Below, piece by piece: positions 46,055 through 56,618 of a stretch of 64,000 nt of DNA. Source of the stretch: Rhodocollybia butyracea (lineage: Eukaryota > Basidiomycota > Agaricomycetes > Agaricales > Omphalotaceae); the NCBI GenBank assembly GCA_015501585.1, contig JADNRY010000017.1, positions 62,001 through 126,000 of the forward strand, given 5' to 3'. Under the pieces are notes generated by a model. It had not been told where the DNA came from and ran no database searches. It saw only the letters and a list, made by a program, of their open reading frames with translations. The first letter of the stretch is position 1. Every line of letters begins with the position of its first letter. A program made the position numbers and the translations under genes.

Positions 46055-47934
46055 TGTGAAAAAGCTCAGATTTTGTTGAGGTAGCAAACCAAAGACAACG
46101 TGCGAAAAATTTGCTTTGCAAACGTGAGATGTGTACATACACCGTAGTCTACCGTAGTGAGCACGTTCGTTTCTGGTAAATATGCTAGAATGAGGAAACA
46201 TGCTCGCTTCTTCCGGTTCTGGGACAAAGACTGCCCCAAGTCTTCCCCTTCGAAGACCTTGAATCCGCCATCGATAATAATAATTCTGACATTTGACCAT
46301 CTGACCATCTGACCAGACTTAGAATTTGGACTAAGTAAAGCTAGAAAGGTCATGATCCCCCTGAGGAGATCCCCCTGAGGAGCACAGTATCATTGGTTGA
46401 CTAGTAGTAAAGCTATTGATAACTTTTGGAAAGCGAAGACTTCGTCGGTGCCTACGGCGATATCGGGAAAAAATACCCACGCCCAGCAAAATTTGAGCCT
46501 AACTTTAGCTTGCCGTGCAGCAAGCTGCAAAACTTAACGACGAAATCAATTCTTGCGTGCGCAGACTCAAAGTTTAAGTTTGGCTGCGAAGTGTTTTAAG
46601 TTTCACGGCAGAAAAAATTAAGCCTGCCACAGCAAACTTTAGCTCGTGGCCACTTTTGAACAGCACAGAGAATACTAGTTTACAAGTTTACAAGTTGATA
46701 TTCATCTCTATCCTAGAAGGACTAAGATATTAGCTATACTTCTATGTCCATGATTCAGGTCGCGTCGTTGCGAATTATCCTCCTACGCTTGTGCGCATAA
46801 CAATCCCAAGTCACGGTATTCAAACATTGGCAGTCTACCAATGCCTCCCGAAACGAAAAACCAACATGATCATTCTCAATCGACACCGATTCGCTCAATC
46901 TCCGTATTCGGAGTTTGATGTATCCGAATAATGTATTTATGGAACGAGGAGAGGATGCCGAGTTGGATGAGCATTGTCGATGAAAGTGGCAGCCTGGGAG
47001 AGAGAGAATTATTGGACTTGAAAACAGGAACGAGAACAGAGGTCAATAGATCTGGAAAATGGTATGGTCACTACACTTGAGATGTTTTCAGCTTGTCCTT
47101 TCGTGTAGATTTTGACATGCGTACTCTCCAGTGAACATACAAACGACCGAGCTCATTAGAGCTTGAGTTGACCGCGCGGCGCTCCGAAAAGTAAAAGCAG
47201 CGGCCCGAAGCCGACTCGATCCGATCTCGCAGCTACGATCCATTCCTAGCCTCCACTCATTCCTGCCCGCCTGGACCCACGAATGTAATGGGTTCTGAGC
47301 TGTTCTGAGCCTCACTGTTGGGGTGTTCGCAGCCAGTCAGGACCAGGGACCAGGGCCAACTTTCGGTTTGGCTGCATGACCCACTATCCTTGCACTATCC
47401 TTCATCTATAATTCAAGTAGTACCGGCGGCATCGTGAAGCATAAAGGCTTAACGGTACCTATTACCAGGCGTTTTCAATGAAACCGTCACGTCGGAGTCT
47501 AAACTTCCCCTCAGGTGGCATGTATGTCGGTGAGATTCGGAGAATGGAAGCGTCCTAACGGATGAGTCGCCAATGTTCCTGACCTGATAGTTGAACGTTA
47601 AACCCCTCAGTAGTTGGACAACTCAATTAACCAATGCACCCCCGATTTACACCCCTCGACGCTTGTCGAACTCACACCTCTCATTGCTCCTGTCAGATAT
47701 CTTCCTCAACATCCAAATACAAGGTACCAACATGAAGTACGATACTCCTATACCATTTCGAGCACCTCCTAAGTCACAATAATTCCTTTTCTCCACTTTT
47801 CGAATTTTTTCAAGTCAAAAATGGTCACAAAATTAACGGGTGCTCACGAAGTGCTCGAAATGGCACAGTATTTTTTGTTTCCTATAAAAGACCCACCTAA
47901 TGTCTCATTCTCAACCAAGAAGAAATCTCCAGTC
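46055..47934. other. Gene-free left part of duplication unit 1
   Basis: No gene was recognised. From about 46153 onward it is homologous to 50986-52178 (right unit), with shared blocks such as CACAGTATCATTGGTTGACTA and GACGCTTGTCGAACxCACAC. The last 130 bases are the promoter of the secreted-protein gene. Confidence 0.5.
47883..47890 (+). promoter_or_regulatory. TATA box of secreted-protein gene, unit 1
   Basis: TATAAAAG lies 45 bases before the start codon. It sits inside a block of about 70 bases (GGTGCTCACGAAGTGCTC ... GTTTCCTATA) that is almost identical in unit 2. Confidence 0.65.
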
Positions 47935-48772
47935 ATGAAATCGATCACTTCATTAGTTGCTTTGCTCTCCCTTGCTTCTGTCTCCCTTGCTTCTGTCTCG
48001 GTGTCAGCTCTACAATCAGGTTCGCATTTTCTAGTTAGCCAGTCCTGACGCTGCTTACCCACCACAATTCCAGGCAAAAGTATGCCATCCGCATGCCAGG
48101 TTAGCGAGAGGGTGGTTATCGAAAGCCACAATGTAACCGTCTCTGGAAAAACAATCCAAGTTTCTCAAGTGGCTTGCTCCGCCGATGCCCTAGTATCTCG
48201 CTCTCTCGAGAAGAGACAGGTTCTCAACGCTTGCGATGGCTGTATGTTTAATCCCGGTGGCCATATGATGCCGACTAACGAGCAAGGACCATTTTAGCAT
48301 CCGTAAATTTGGAATGTGTGACCGAGGCAGGTGTCGCTGGCCCGCTTACAGCAGACTGTGAAGCACTCGCAACCATTATTGCAGATTCTGGCGGTAATTC
48401 TCTATTTTACGTTCTGTTCATGTTTCCTAAATTTGATTGTTCAGAGCTCGCCGATTTTTTCGAGGTAGCCCCCGGTTTCGCCGAAATCTTCAGCTCTGGA
48501 ACATGTGAGTGGGCATGGATCAACAGCAACGCTGTAGGTGGCCCCACTTTGGAGTATTGCCTCGAAAACATTGTGCGTGTCTTTCTCGGTGCTCCGCTTT
48601 GTCCAAGACATAATGCATACGTTAGTTGCTGCTTGGCGAAGACCTCATACCCTGTACAGAAGAACTCGACAGTATTGGTGGTTTCGCCCAGCCAACTGAC
48701 TTCGCACTTGTCACCACTGACACCTGGACCTTTGAGTTCGTTTGTTGTCTCTCATGGAAAATATCATGCTGA
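47935..48772 (+). CDS. Small secreted cysteine-rich protein, copy A
   Basis: A secreted protein of about 200 residues encoded in five exons. The signal peptide MKSITSLVALLSLASVSLASVSVSA is followed by MPSACQVSERVVIESHNVTVSGKTIQV, then SRSLEKRQVL with a Lys-Arg site suited to Kex2-type cleavage. Further parts are LECVTEAGVAGPLTADCEALATI, FFEVAPGFAEIFSSGTCEWAWINSNAVGGPTLEYCLENI and LLLGEDLIPCTEELDSIGGF. Eight cysteines match copy B. N-glycosylation sites NVT and possibly others are present. The end chosen (48772) gives a cysteine-rich tail that differs from copy B, because two bases are missing around 48741-48755 relative to B. Family and role are unknown; a cell-surface or extracellular role is likely. 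Confidence 0.72.
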
Positions 48773-49380
48773 TTCAAGAAATCTTAATATAGAATTATCC
48801 TAGCCTAGTTCTTAAGTCGTCTATTACCTTGGGTTGTTTTTGGTGTTGCCTGTTTACTTTTGGCTGTCAATATTCTCGCAGTTGCCCGGTTGCTTGCCTG
48901 GCACATTCTGGAAAAACGAGAAAAAAATCGGAAAAAAAGTTCGTTCAATTGTTTTTATATATAAATTGTTGTACTTTTTTGGTCAATCAACATAAATTTC
49001 GGGTGGAAATATGGGGCTGACCACGCCTTCTTCAAGCCAAAATCTTGTTCAATGTAGCTGCTAATTTTTTGAAGCTCGAGTCGTCACGGTATCCTGAGGG
49101 CTAGTTAGTATTAAGTAACATCGAAAGTACTTAGCTGTCAACAGTGTCCTATTCTCTCTCGATTGCCTCCTTATCGATAAGTGTCTGAATGAGTACGTAA
49201 TAGCCCATACTGGCTGGTCAAAGCGTCCTATCGCAAGATAGTTTTTGGCATTTTCTTGGCACTATCGGAGTCTATTCTTGTTCAGTCATATCAATTCATG
49301 ACAATGCAGACACAGTAGTATACATGTTATCCCTAGTAAATCCTCGTTTATTCCCAAGGGATATAGATGGTAGGCAGTGC
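48773..49380. other. 3' flank inside unit 1
   Basis: Homologous to 53109-53540 in unit 2, for example TGGxCGGTCAAAGCGTCCTATCGCAA. No gene was seen. Confidence 0.45.
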
Positions 49381-49480
49381 TCTACGACATACCACATAGT
49401 CTGACTAAATGGAAATCTCCATCTGGGTTGCTGGGTACGACTTTGTATGAGCCCACATATGGGAAGCTCAACGGTATGTA
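49381..49480. repeat. 100-bp perfect direct repeat, left copy
   Basis: Starts TCTACGACATACCACATAG and ends AACGGTATGTA. It is base-for-base identical to 49667-49766. Confidence 0.9.
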
Positions 49481-49666
49481 AGTACACTTCTTAGGAAAGG
49501 AAAGGAAAGAAGTTCAAAGAACCGTGCTAGGTGGTTCTGAAACGATTGATGTGGAACTCCAAAATTGAATTTAGCACATTGTGTCTCGCCGGAGAATAAA
49601 CCGTGGTTCTGTCAATATCGTGTGACCATTTCGGAGTGTCTGTCGATACGAAACGACAGCCTTTCA

Positions 49667-49766
49667 TCTACGACATACCACATAGTCTGACTAAATGGAA
49701 ATCTCCATCTGGGTTGCTGGGTACGACTTTGTATGAGCCCACATATGGGAAGCTCAACGGTATGTA
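49667..49766. repeat. 100-bp perfect direct repeat, right copy
   Basis: Identical to 49381-49480, with 186 bases between the copies. Unit 2 has only one, diverged, equivalent (from 54713), so the 286-bp duplication is specific to unit 1. Confidence 0.9.
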
Positions 49767-49965
49767 GTTGGAAAACTATATGCCACCAGATTGTGACGCT
49801 GTGGTGTAGTAGTGAACGATGTAAGGGGCAAAGAAAAGAAAAGCAAAAAGTGGGGTACATGTTCATCCTCGAGTCTCCGCTTGGTCTGTCTCCTGGCTTT
49901 TCCATCTACTCTTGCTTTGGTCCTTCTCTTTCACTTCGCCTTCCCTCTCCATCGAAGGGAGAATC

Positions 49966-50349
49966 TTAAATGGCAAGCGAAACGGCCAGTAAGCTTTTGA
50001 GGAATGAGTAAGTATATTGACCAACGTACACGTCGTTACTTGTCAGAAGAAACGATCTGCAGAAGACTTCCCACCAAATCCTGTTCTCGTGCTGCCAATA
50101 CGTCTCGACGTCTGTGTTCCCCTTCTTCGCATCTGTCACCCCTATACTCCCCTCGATGCTGGAGAGCTTGAATGATAGCCCTCTGAAATTCATATTCAAT
50201 GAACAATTCTTGTAGTCCGGGCCTTGCAATATTTGAGAAACCGTGTTCTTCGCGGTATAATAGTTTAGACGTGCTTCCAGAGGGCTGCTCCAACCTTTTG
50301 TAATCAAGTTGAAGTAGACTTTGACCAGTGGTAGGGGTAAGTAGCTCAA
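49966..50349 (-). other. Protein-like ORF in a segment unique to unit 1
   Basis: A 127-codon open frame (LITKGWSSPLEARLNYYTAKNT, SIEGSIGVTDAKKGNTDVETYW and other parts). Most of this segment (about 49890-50280) has no counterpart in unit 2. No family was recognised. It could be an exon remnant of a gene captured by unit 1 or lost from unit 2. Confidence 0.25.
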
Positions 50350-50859
50350 TTTTCAAGTCGGAAACAACGTCAAGATCATCGAAAGAATGAGGAACAGCGC
50401 AATTCTACAGCCCAGGTGCACTTATTGTTCAATCCATTGGAGGACGAGTTGAGAGGAATCAGGTACGGGAGGCGCTGCTTAAAGTAGATACAGGATTTAA
50501 AACAGAAACTGCACAAACGAATGCAAGATGAGGGCTAAAGAAATGGATGACTAGATCAGTAAACTTATTCTTCCACTCCCCCTCGCCTCTTCACTTTTCC
50601 ATCGTTCTGCATTTCTTCTCCAGTTTCTTAAGTTGGGCCAGGGAAAGAATTGACGACTCGACCAGGGAGTCTAGCCGTTAGCTCACATCTCCATACATAC
50701 TATTGCGAAACACATTCTTAGGCCCGCTGATCGAGATAGATGGCAAGTTAATCCAGAGCTGGTGAAAACTGAAAGCACCGCTGATTTTAATCTACCTTCA
50801 TAAAGGTTAAGACAAATTTTTAGGAGATGATGATAGTCTACTACAACTTATGGTACATA
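50350..50859. other. 3' flank inside unit 1, before the truncated HtrL/YibB-like end
   Basis: No gene was seen. It is collinear with the flank of the full gene in unit 2, for example GGCCCxCTGAT...ATAGATGG at about 50722 and 55266. Confidence 0.45.
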
Positions 50860-50955
50860 TTACATCGATGCATATCTATGATAATAATCATTGAAAGAAG
50901 CTGAAGGCTTCCAATTGAGATCAAAACGCCTAATCAGGACATACCGATTAATAAC
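50860..50955 (-). pseudogene. Truncated C-terminus of HtrL/YibB-like gene
   Basis: The frame VLIRRFDLNWKPSASFNDYYHRYASM-stop aligns with VLIRRFGPNWKPPASFNDSRTHISM-stop of the complete gene at 55389-56618. Upstream coding sequence is absent, and unit 2 starts about 30 bases on. It is a duplication-breakpoint relic. Confidence 0.8.
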
Positions 50956-50985
50956 GTGTGAAATCCTTTGTACCCCACCGCACTC

Positions 50986-52178
50986 GTTTCTAGTAGATAT
51001 ATTAGAATAAGGAGACATGTCCACTGTTTCCGATTCCAGCGAGGACTGCCAATGTCTGCAAGCCGTCTCCGACAAATTCTTCAAAATTAGACTGGCCAAT
51101 CATTATCGGAATCGATCGATAAGTCAATCCAGACTTATTCCCGATGTTCAGCAATCCACGATTTCTGATCGTTCTGACCATCTGACCCCCTCCAAATTTT
51201 GACTTATAATAATTTGAACAAGCTATGATTGATGAGCCCCCTTGAGGATCACAGTATCATTGGTTGACTACAAGTGACAACTTTGAAAGCGAAGACTTTG
51301 TTGGTACCTACGGAGATGGACGTGCTTATGCGTTAGCCTATTTATCTATACGCGTCTATGACTCGAATCCAGTTCACATCGATGTGGACTACAAATTCTC
51401 TCCTCCTACACTTGTGCATATAACAGTCCCAAGTGCTCACTGAACATTAGCAACCAAGTTCCATCAATGCCTCCCAAAAGGACATAATAATCCTCATGTT
51501 AGAGGGAGAACACTGATTAGCTCAGTCTCCAGATTAGCAAGGTGTTCGGAGTTAATCCGAATGATACATGTACCTATCAAAGTTGGGATGAAGTTTGAGT
51601 TGAAGGAGGCTGGTGAAAAATAAACGGGGAGAGGATGCCGAATTGGATGAACATTGTATAGACGAAAGCGGCAGCCTGAGAGAAAGAGGAATTTTGGACT
51701 TGTAAGCAGGAACGAAGATGGCGTGAACGGAACCAGGTTGCACCTATGACCGGGCGTTTTCAATACTAAACTTCCCGTCCCTCAGGCATGTGCGGCAGAG
51801 AGACTCGAGATACGGAAACGCCCTGATCGATGAGTGACCAATGTTCCTGGCAGTTGAACGTTGAACCCTCAACAGTTGTAGGACTCAATTGACCAACACA
51901 CCCCCTCGACGCTTGTCGAACCCACACTTCTCATTGCTCCTGTCAAGCAGACACCCGGACTCAAGGTACCAACATGAAGTATGGTACTACTGCACCATTT
52001 CGAGCACTTCGTACAAGTCCGATGATTTTCTTTCGAATTATCGGAATTTTTAAATTAAAAATGGTCACAAAATCAATGGGTGCTCACGAAGTGCTCGGAA
52101 TAACTCAATATTTTCTGTTTCCTATATAAGCCCCTACCTAGTGTCTCAGTTGAGTCAACCAATACGGCTTCTCCAGTC
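50986..52178. other. Gene-free left part of duplication unit 2
   Basis: Collinear with 46153-47934. No gene was recognised. It ends in the conserved promoter block of copy B. Confidence 0.5.
52123..52130 (+). promoter_or_regulatory. TATA box of secreted-protein gene, unit 2
   Basis: TATATAAG lies 49 bases before the start codon, in the same conserved block as copy A. Confidence 0.65.
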
Positions 52179-53108
52179 ATGAGACTGACTACTTCATTAC
52201 TTACTTTGCTCTCCCTTGCATCCTTCGCGGTGTCCTCGGTTACACAATCATGTTCGTACTCTCTGCCTAGCTGGTCCCGATGGCTGCTTACCCACTATGA
52301 TTTCAGCCCAAAGCTTTCCATCCGCATGCCAGGCCAGCGACAGGGTGCTTGTCGAAACTCGCAATATCACTGTCTCTGGAAAAACACTCCAAATTTCTAA
52401 AAAAGCTTGCTCCGCCGATATTGTAGCCCCTCGCTCTCTCGAGAAGAGACAAGTTCTCGAATCTTGCGAATGTATGTTTAATCCCGGTAGCCAGATGCCG
52501 ACTAAGGACTAACGAGCAACTTGGACCTTATCAGCAAGTGTTCCGTTGACATGTGTGACCGACCCAGGTTTCACAGGACCGGTTTTAGAAGACTGTGTTG
52601 AGCTCACAACCTCGCTTGAACTCTCCAGTGGTAATTGTTTATTCTACGTTCTTCACCATTCATACTTCCTAAATTTGGTTACAATTCAGAACCCGAATTT
52701 TTCGAGGTAGCACCCGGGTTTGCCGAAACGTTCACCTTTCAGACATGTGAGTGGACATGGATCAACAACAACGCTGCAGGTGGGCCCACTTTGGAGTTCT
52801 GCTTCTCTGGCATGGTGCGTGTCTTTCTCAGTACTCCTTTGCCCAAGACATAATACATATGTTAGGAGCTGCTTGGCGGAGACCTCGAGAGCTGTACAGA
52901 AGGAGCCGGCGCCATTGGTGGTTTCGCAATTCCAAGCGACTTCGGAGCTAACGCCGCTGACACCTGGACCTTTGAGTTCGTTTTTTCTGTCTCTAATGGA
53001 AAATATCACGCTGATCGAAATATAGACTTCTCCGCTCTTAAATTTCTTCTCTCTCATCTATCACCTTGGGCTGTTAAGTTCGGGTTGCCTATAAAGGATG
53101 ATATCTGA
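52179..53108 (+). CDS. Small secreted cysteine-rich protein, copy B
   Basis: Paralogue of copy A with the same five-exon structure. The signal peptide MRLTTSLLTLLSLASFAVSS is followed by SFPSACQASDRVLVETRNITVSGKTLQI, SRSLEKRQVLESC (Lys-Arg site), LTCVTDPGFTGPVLEDCVELT, FFEVAPGFAETFTFQTCEWTWINNNAAGG, TLEFCFSGM and MELLGGDLESCTEGAGAIGGFAIPSDF. The same eight cysteines are conserved. Phase is kept across all four introns, and the frame runs to a stop at 53108 (...FGLPIKDDI), giving about 230 residues. That is longer than copy A because copy A is shifted near its end. Intron positions and the promoter are also conserved. No known family was recognised. Confidence 0.72.
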
Positions 53109-53540
53109 CGATACTTATCAACGCATGAACGTTTACTTGGATTTCCATTCGTGACTGTCCCAGTTACCTGACTTTTCTTTGAGTTGGTTGCTTTCCCGAC
53201 AAACCCCGGAAAAACGGGAAAAAAATTTTGGAAAAAATGTGGCTGTCGATGCCTTTTTCGAGTCAAAATCTGTGGTAGCTGATTTTTTAAAGGTTGTCAC
53301 AGCATAGTTAACACTAAGTAACATCAAAAGTGGCTGCCACTGACCTAATATTCTTGTTATGGGTACGCCGTAATACATACTGGCCGGTCAAAGCGTCCTA
53401 TCGCAAAATCGCCGGTTTTCTTGGCGCTGTCCGAGTCTATCCTCAGGCTTATTCAATCATATATCAGTTCATGACCATCAGTTTGGATTCTAGTTTACTC
53501 CTCGTTTATTGCCCTTTGTCTGGAGGGATATGGTAGGCAT
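53109..53540. other. 3' flank of copy B
   Basis: Collinear with 48773-49380 of unit 1. No gene was seen. Its last 8 bases (GTAGGCAT, 53533-53540) are the left target-site duplication of the transposon. Confidence 0.45.
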
Positions 53541-54696
53541 GTACAGTGGGATTCCGTTGTTCTTAAAGAATAGACACTATTTATGATGTATTGTTTTAAG
53601 ATATTCTTTAAGAAAAAAATTATTCCCCCACAAGTTCTTAACCACTATTCTTTTAATGATTCTTAAGACAAATTTCTTTAAGAACATTGTGATGCTCTTA
53701 AAAATATCTTAACAACAGTTGGATTAAGAAATAACCATGCCTAGTTGCACGCCAGTGCATAAGGAGACACTTATCAAACGAGACGAAACCTATCATTTAT
53801 TCTGTTCTCAACTACCTCGCTGCTTCCCTCGCTGACCACTGCTGACCACCCAGTAATACAAAATTCTTGCCCGTGTTGCCCAATAGCGCATGGCACGCTA
53901 TTCAAATCTGAGGACCGAGTTGAACACTTTGTTGCATCAAGAACGATACATAGGCAGGAGGGGGGAGGGAAAAGGCAAGAAGACGGCAGCCCGCGGTGGT
54001 CAAGCATTTTAAACTTGAAGTGCTTCTGTCTATTGTTTAAAAAGACAAAAGGAGATCAGACAAAGCCCATGCCGGCTCTTATTTATTGTATTTTCTGAGC
54101 GGTGCTTTGACCCATCACATTGGTTGATGGAAATGGGCGCTAACATCACTTCGCCTCTTTCCTCTTCCTTTCATCCTCGTTGCGCCACATCGACTCATCC
54201 AATCCACTGTCTGTCACTACTGGGCCCCGCCTACCACTTGGTGTGGTGGCCTGCACAACTCACAGACTGTTGACAGCACTGTCCTCAATTGACCATTGGT
54301 GATACAGTGCCTTCTCGGTTCAAATTTGACTTCTGTGCTGTAGTGGCACCAGATGACTCTGATAGCAAAAGAGGCAAAAGCGAAAGGGAGAATGATAAGA
54401 TAATGAGATGCGGGTAAGTGACTGGTTGCATTGAGCTTTTTACATGTTCTTTAACGACATCCTTAAGACAGGACTCAGACAGTAAGGCTCCAAAATATTC
54501 TTAAGGTTGCTCAGGCTCTGCTCTGAATGAGTCCCTTAAGATCTTTGCTTGAACCTTTCCATTCTCCTCTGATAGCATAGTCTTAAGTATTTTGTAGTCT
54601 TTAAGTACTTTTACATTCTTAAGTAGTTGCGATGTACTTAAAGTATACTGATCATAAATAGAGTCCATTTCCTTAAGAGAATGGAATCCCATTCCT
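53541..54696. mobile_element. Non-autonomous DNA transposon (hAT- or KDZ-like)
   Basis: A 1.16-kb insertion flanked by an exact 8-bp direct repeat GTAGGCAT (53533-53540 and 54697-54704). Imperfect terminal inverted repeats of about 45 bases share the core TGGGATTCC, then TTCTTAA..., then CTATTTATGAT. Both subterminal regions are packed with CTTAAG/TTCTTAA motifs in both orientations. No transposase frame was found inside. Unit 1 has a single GTAGGCA at the matching place (near 49370), which is the empty site. An 8-bp duplication and subterminal repeats fit hAT or Kyakuja-Dileera-Zisupton elements; superfamily is inference. Confidence 0.8.
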
Positions 54697-54704
54697 GTAG
54701 GCAT

Positions 54705-55388
54705 TAGTTGCCTCTACGACATATAGTGCTAGTATGGTAGTCTGGCTAGATGTAGTTGCGAAATTATATGCTACCAGGGTGTGATATCGTGCTGGGAGTG
54801 TACGTGAATAATGTAAGAGAGAACAGAAAGAGGGGTCCATGCCCATCCTTGAGCTCTCAGCATGGTCTATCTTTTTTGGTTGCTTCGAATTTCCGCTGGT
54901 AATCATGTTGAAGCAAACCCTGACCAGTTGGTCGGGACTCTGAATGACTCGAATTCTGGGTCCCAAGCATGTAAAATGACCCGATCATCGAAAGAACGCG
55001 CATCTCTACAACCCAAGCGCATTATGCGAACAAAAATGAGTCGCTGGCCAATCCTTTGGAGGAAGAGGAATTAGGCAGCTCACAGGTGGTGCTGCTTATG
55101 GGCGAGATTCAGAACGGACAGTGCAACGCAAGACGAATGCGTGGCAATGACTGTCTCGTGGAAAGAGAAATCTACTGTCTTGGGCCAGCGAAGAATCGAC
55201 CAGCGGGGAGCGCCGCTAACCTCCGCTAACTCACCTTTATATTATTGTATAATACATGTTCTCAGGCCCACTGATAGTAGATAGATGGCTTGGCAAGATT
55301 AATTCAGAGCCAGGGAAACCATTAATTTTGATCTACCTCCATAGAGGTAAGATGGATTTTGAGAATAGTCTACAAATTATGATACATA
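54705..55388. other. 3' flank of the HtrL/YibB-like gene
   Basis: Collinear with 49767-50859 of unit 1. No gene was seen. Confidence 0.45.
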
Positions 55389-56618
55389 TTACATGGATAT
55401 ATGTGTACGAGAATCATTGAAAGAAGCTGGAGGCTTCCAATTGGGACCAAAACGCCTAATCAGGACATCTTTTACCGATAATACACGCGTCAGACGGCAT
55501 GTACTACGCTCCTTCCACCACTGAAACCAAGAATTCGAATTCCAGATATTGCGCATCTGGTTTCGAGTCTGAACGTCCGAAAGCCAAAATTGGTAGTAGT
55601 ACCAATTGTCTCCACAACGTCCCAAAGCACCTTCGACAGAGGATACCAAGCCTTTATGCGCGGGCGCGTCTGGATCAGTGACCCAAGTAGTGATGACTCG
55701 TGAGGGATAGAGCAAAAAGAGAGCATTGATCAATGTCTGGTCTTTGCCCACGAAAATGCCTTGGGATAGATAATGGTCGTGGTATAGGAAGAAGAGTTCT
55801 TTCCACCATCGAACGGTTTGCGGAGAACCGCCAAAGAAGGAGCCTAAGTAATACATAAGTAATCAGAGGACCTGCGAGCGGAAAGGGTCTGTACCTTCGC
55901 TAAAATCAGTATCCAATGGACCCATGCTATCCTGCCAGTCCTTCATGTTTTCGTGAGGAGGCTCCCACATAGGAAAGAACAACAAGTCTTCCTTGGCTGT
56001 ACCACTGAGCATACTGCCTTGATCCCAGATTTCCTCGATCCGACCACTATAAGGCCAGTTCTGGTACACATGTTCATGTCTAAAGCTCCCAGCATCACAC
56101 CAAAACGCATATGAATACTCCTTCTCAGAGTTTTTCAATGCCTCGTCCAGATAATACGGCTTGCCATTCCATATCGCGTACAGCTCTGGAGAGTGACGAA
56201 AACCCTCGCGGTCCAATTCATGCATTCGTTCATAGGCATCTTTAGAGTCCGAAAGGGGCGGAATGTCGAAGGGTGTTGTAAAAGTGGTGTTTATGGTGAT
56301 TGGGAGGCTTCCACGAACTTCTGCGACAAGTTCTGCCAGCTCTGGCGAAGTGAAAAAGTAGATATCCGTAGTTATCGGACCAAGGAAGAGGGATAGCCAG
56401 GATCGATAATCTTCGGCTGAATGCTTGGACTTTGAAAGAGGAAAGAGGCCGGAAACAAGGAGACTTCGATGCTCGGTGTGTACAGCGATGTTGGTCTCTG
56501 GCTCGAGAGCGTATTTGAGTGATGATTTGCCATCACGAATAATGGACTGTGTTTGGTATAGAATGAGAAGAAAGGAAGCCGCACATAAGACAAGCAAGAT
56601 GTTCAGTCGTTTCCGCAT
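55389..56618 (-). CDS. HtrL/YibB-like type II membrane protein (putative glycosyltransferase)
   Basis: About 390 residues in two exons (intron about 55853-55903). The start MRKRLNILLVLCAASFLLILYQTQ gives a short basic tail and one membrane anchor. The lumenal part reads LVSGLFPLSKSKHSAEDYRSWLSLFLGPITTDIYFFTSPELAELV, ELYAIWNGKPYYLDEAL, EYSYAFWCDAGSFR, then GSFFGGSPQTVRWWKELFFLYHDHYL, GKDQTLINALFLLYP and a C-terminal IRRFGPNWKPPASFND. The blocks ALFP-like start, FWCDAG and KDQxxxN resemble the HtrL_YibB family (PF09612), whose members look like glycosyltransferases. The match is from memory of motif layout, so moderate confidence. It probably resides in the Golgi or ER. Its 3' end is duplicated at 50860-50955. 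Confidence 0.7.

Larger units (their letters stand above)
46153..50955. repeat. Tandem duplication, unit 1
   Basis: The left copy of a diverged tandem duplication of about 4.8 kb. Its order is intergenic block, TATA promoter, small secreted protein gene, 3' block, and the last 30 or so codons of the HtrL/YibB-like gene. Similarity to unit 2 is patchy but collinear throughout. The first anchor is at 46153 versus 50986 and the last at about 50868-50955 versus 55394-55478. Confidence 0.7.
50986..55478. repeat. Tandem duplication, unit 2
   Basis: The right copy of the duplication. It has the same order as unit 1 and joins directly into the complete HtrL/YibB-like gene. It contains the transposon at 53541-54696. 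Without that insertion it would be about 3.3 kb, shorter than unit 1, which has extra segments at 49381-49666 and 49890-50280. Confidence 0.7.
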
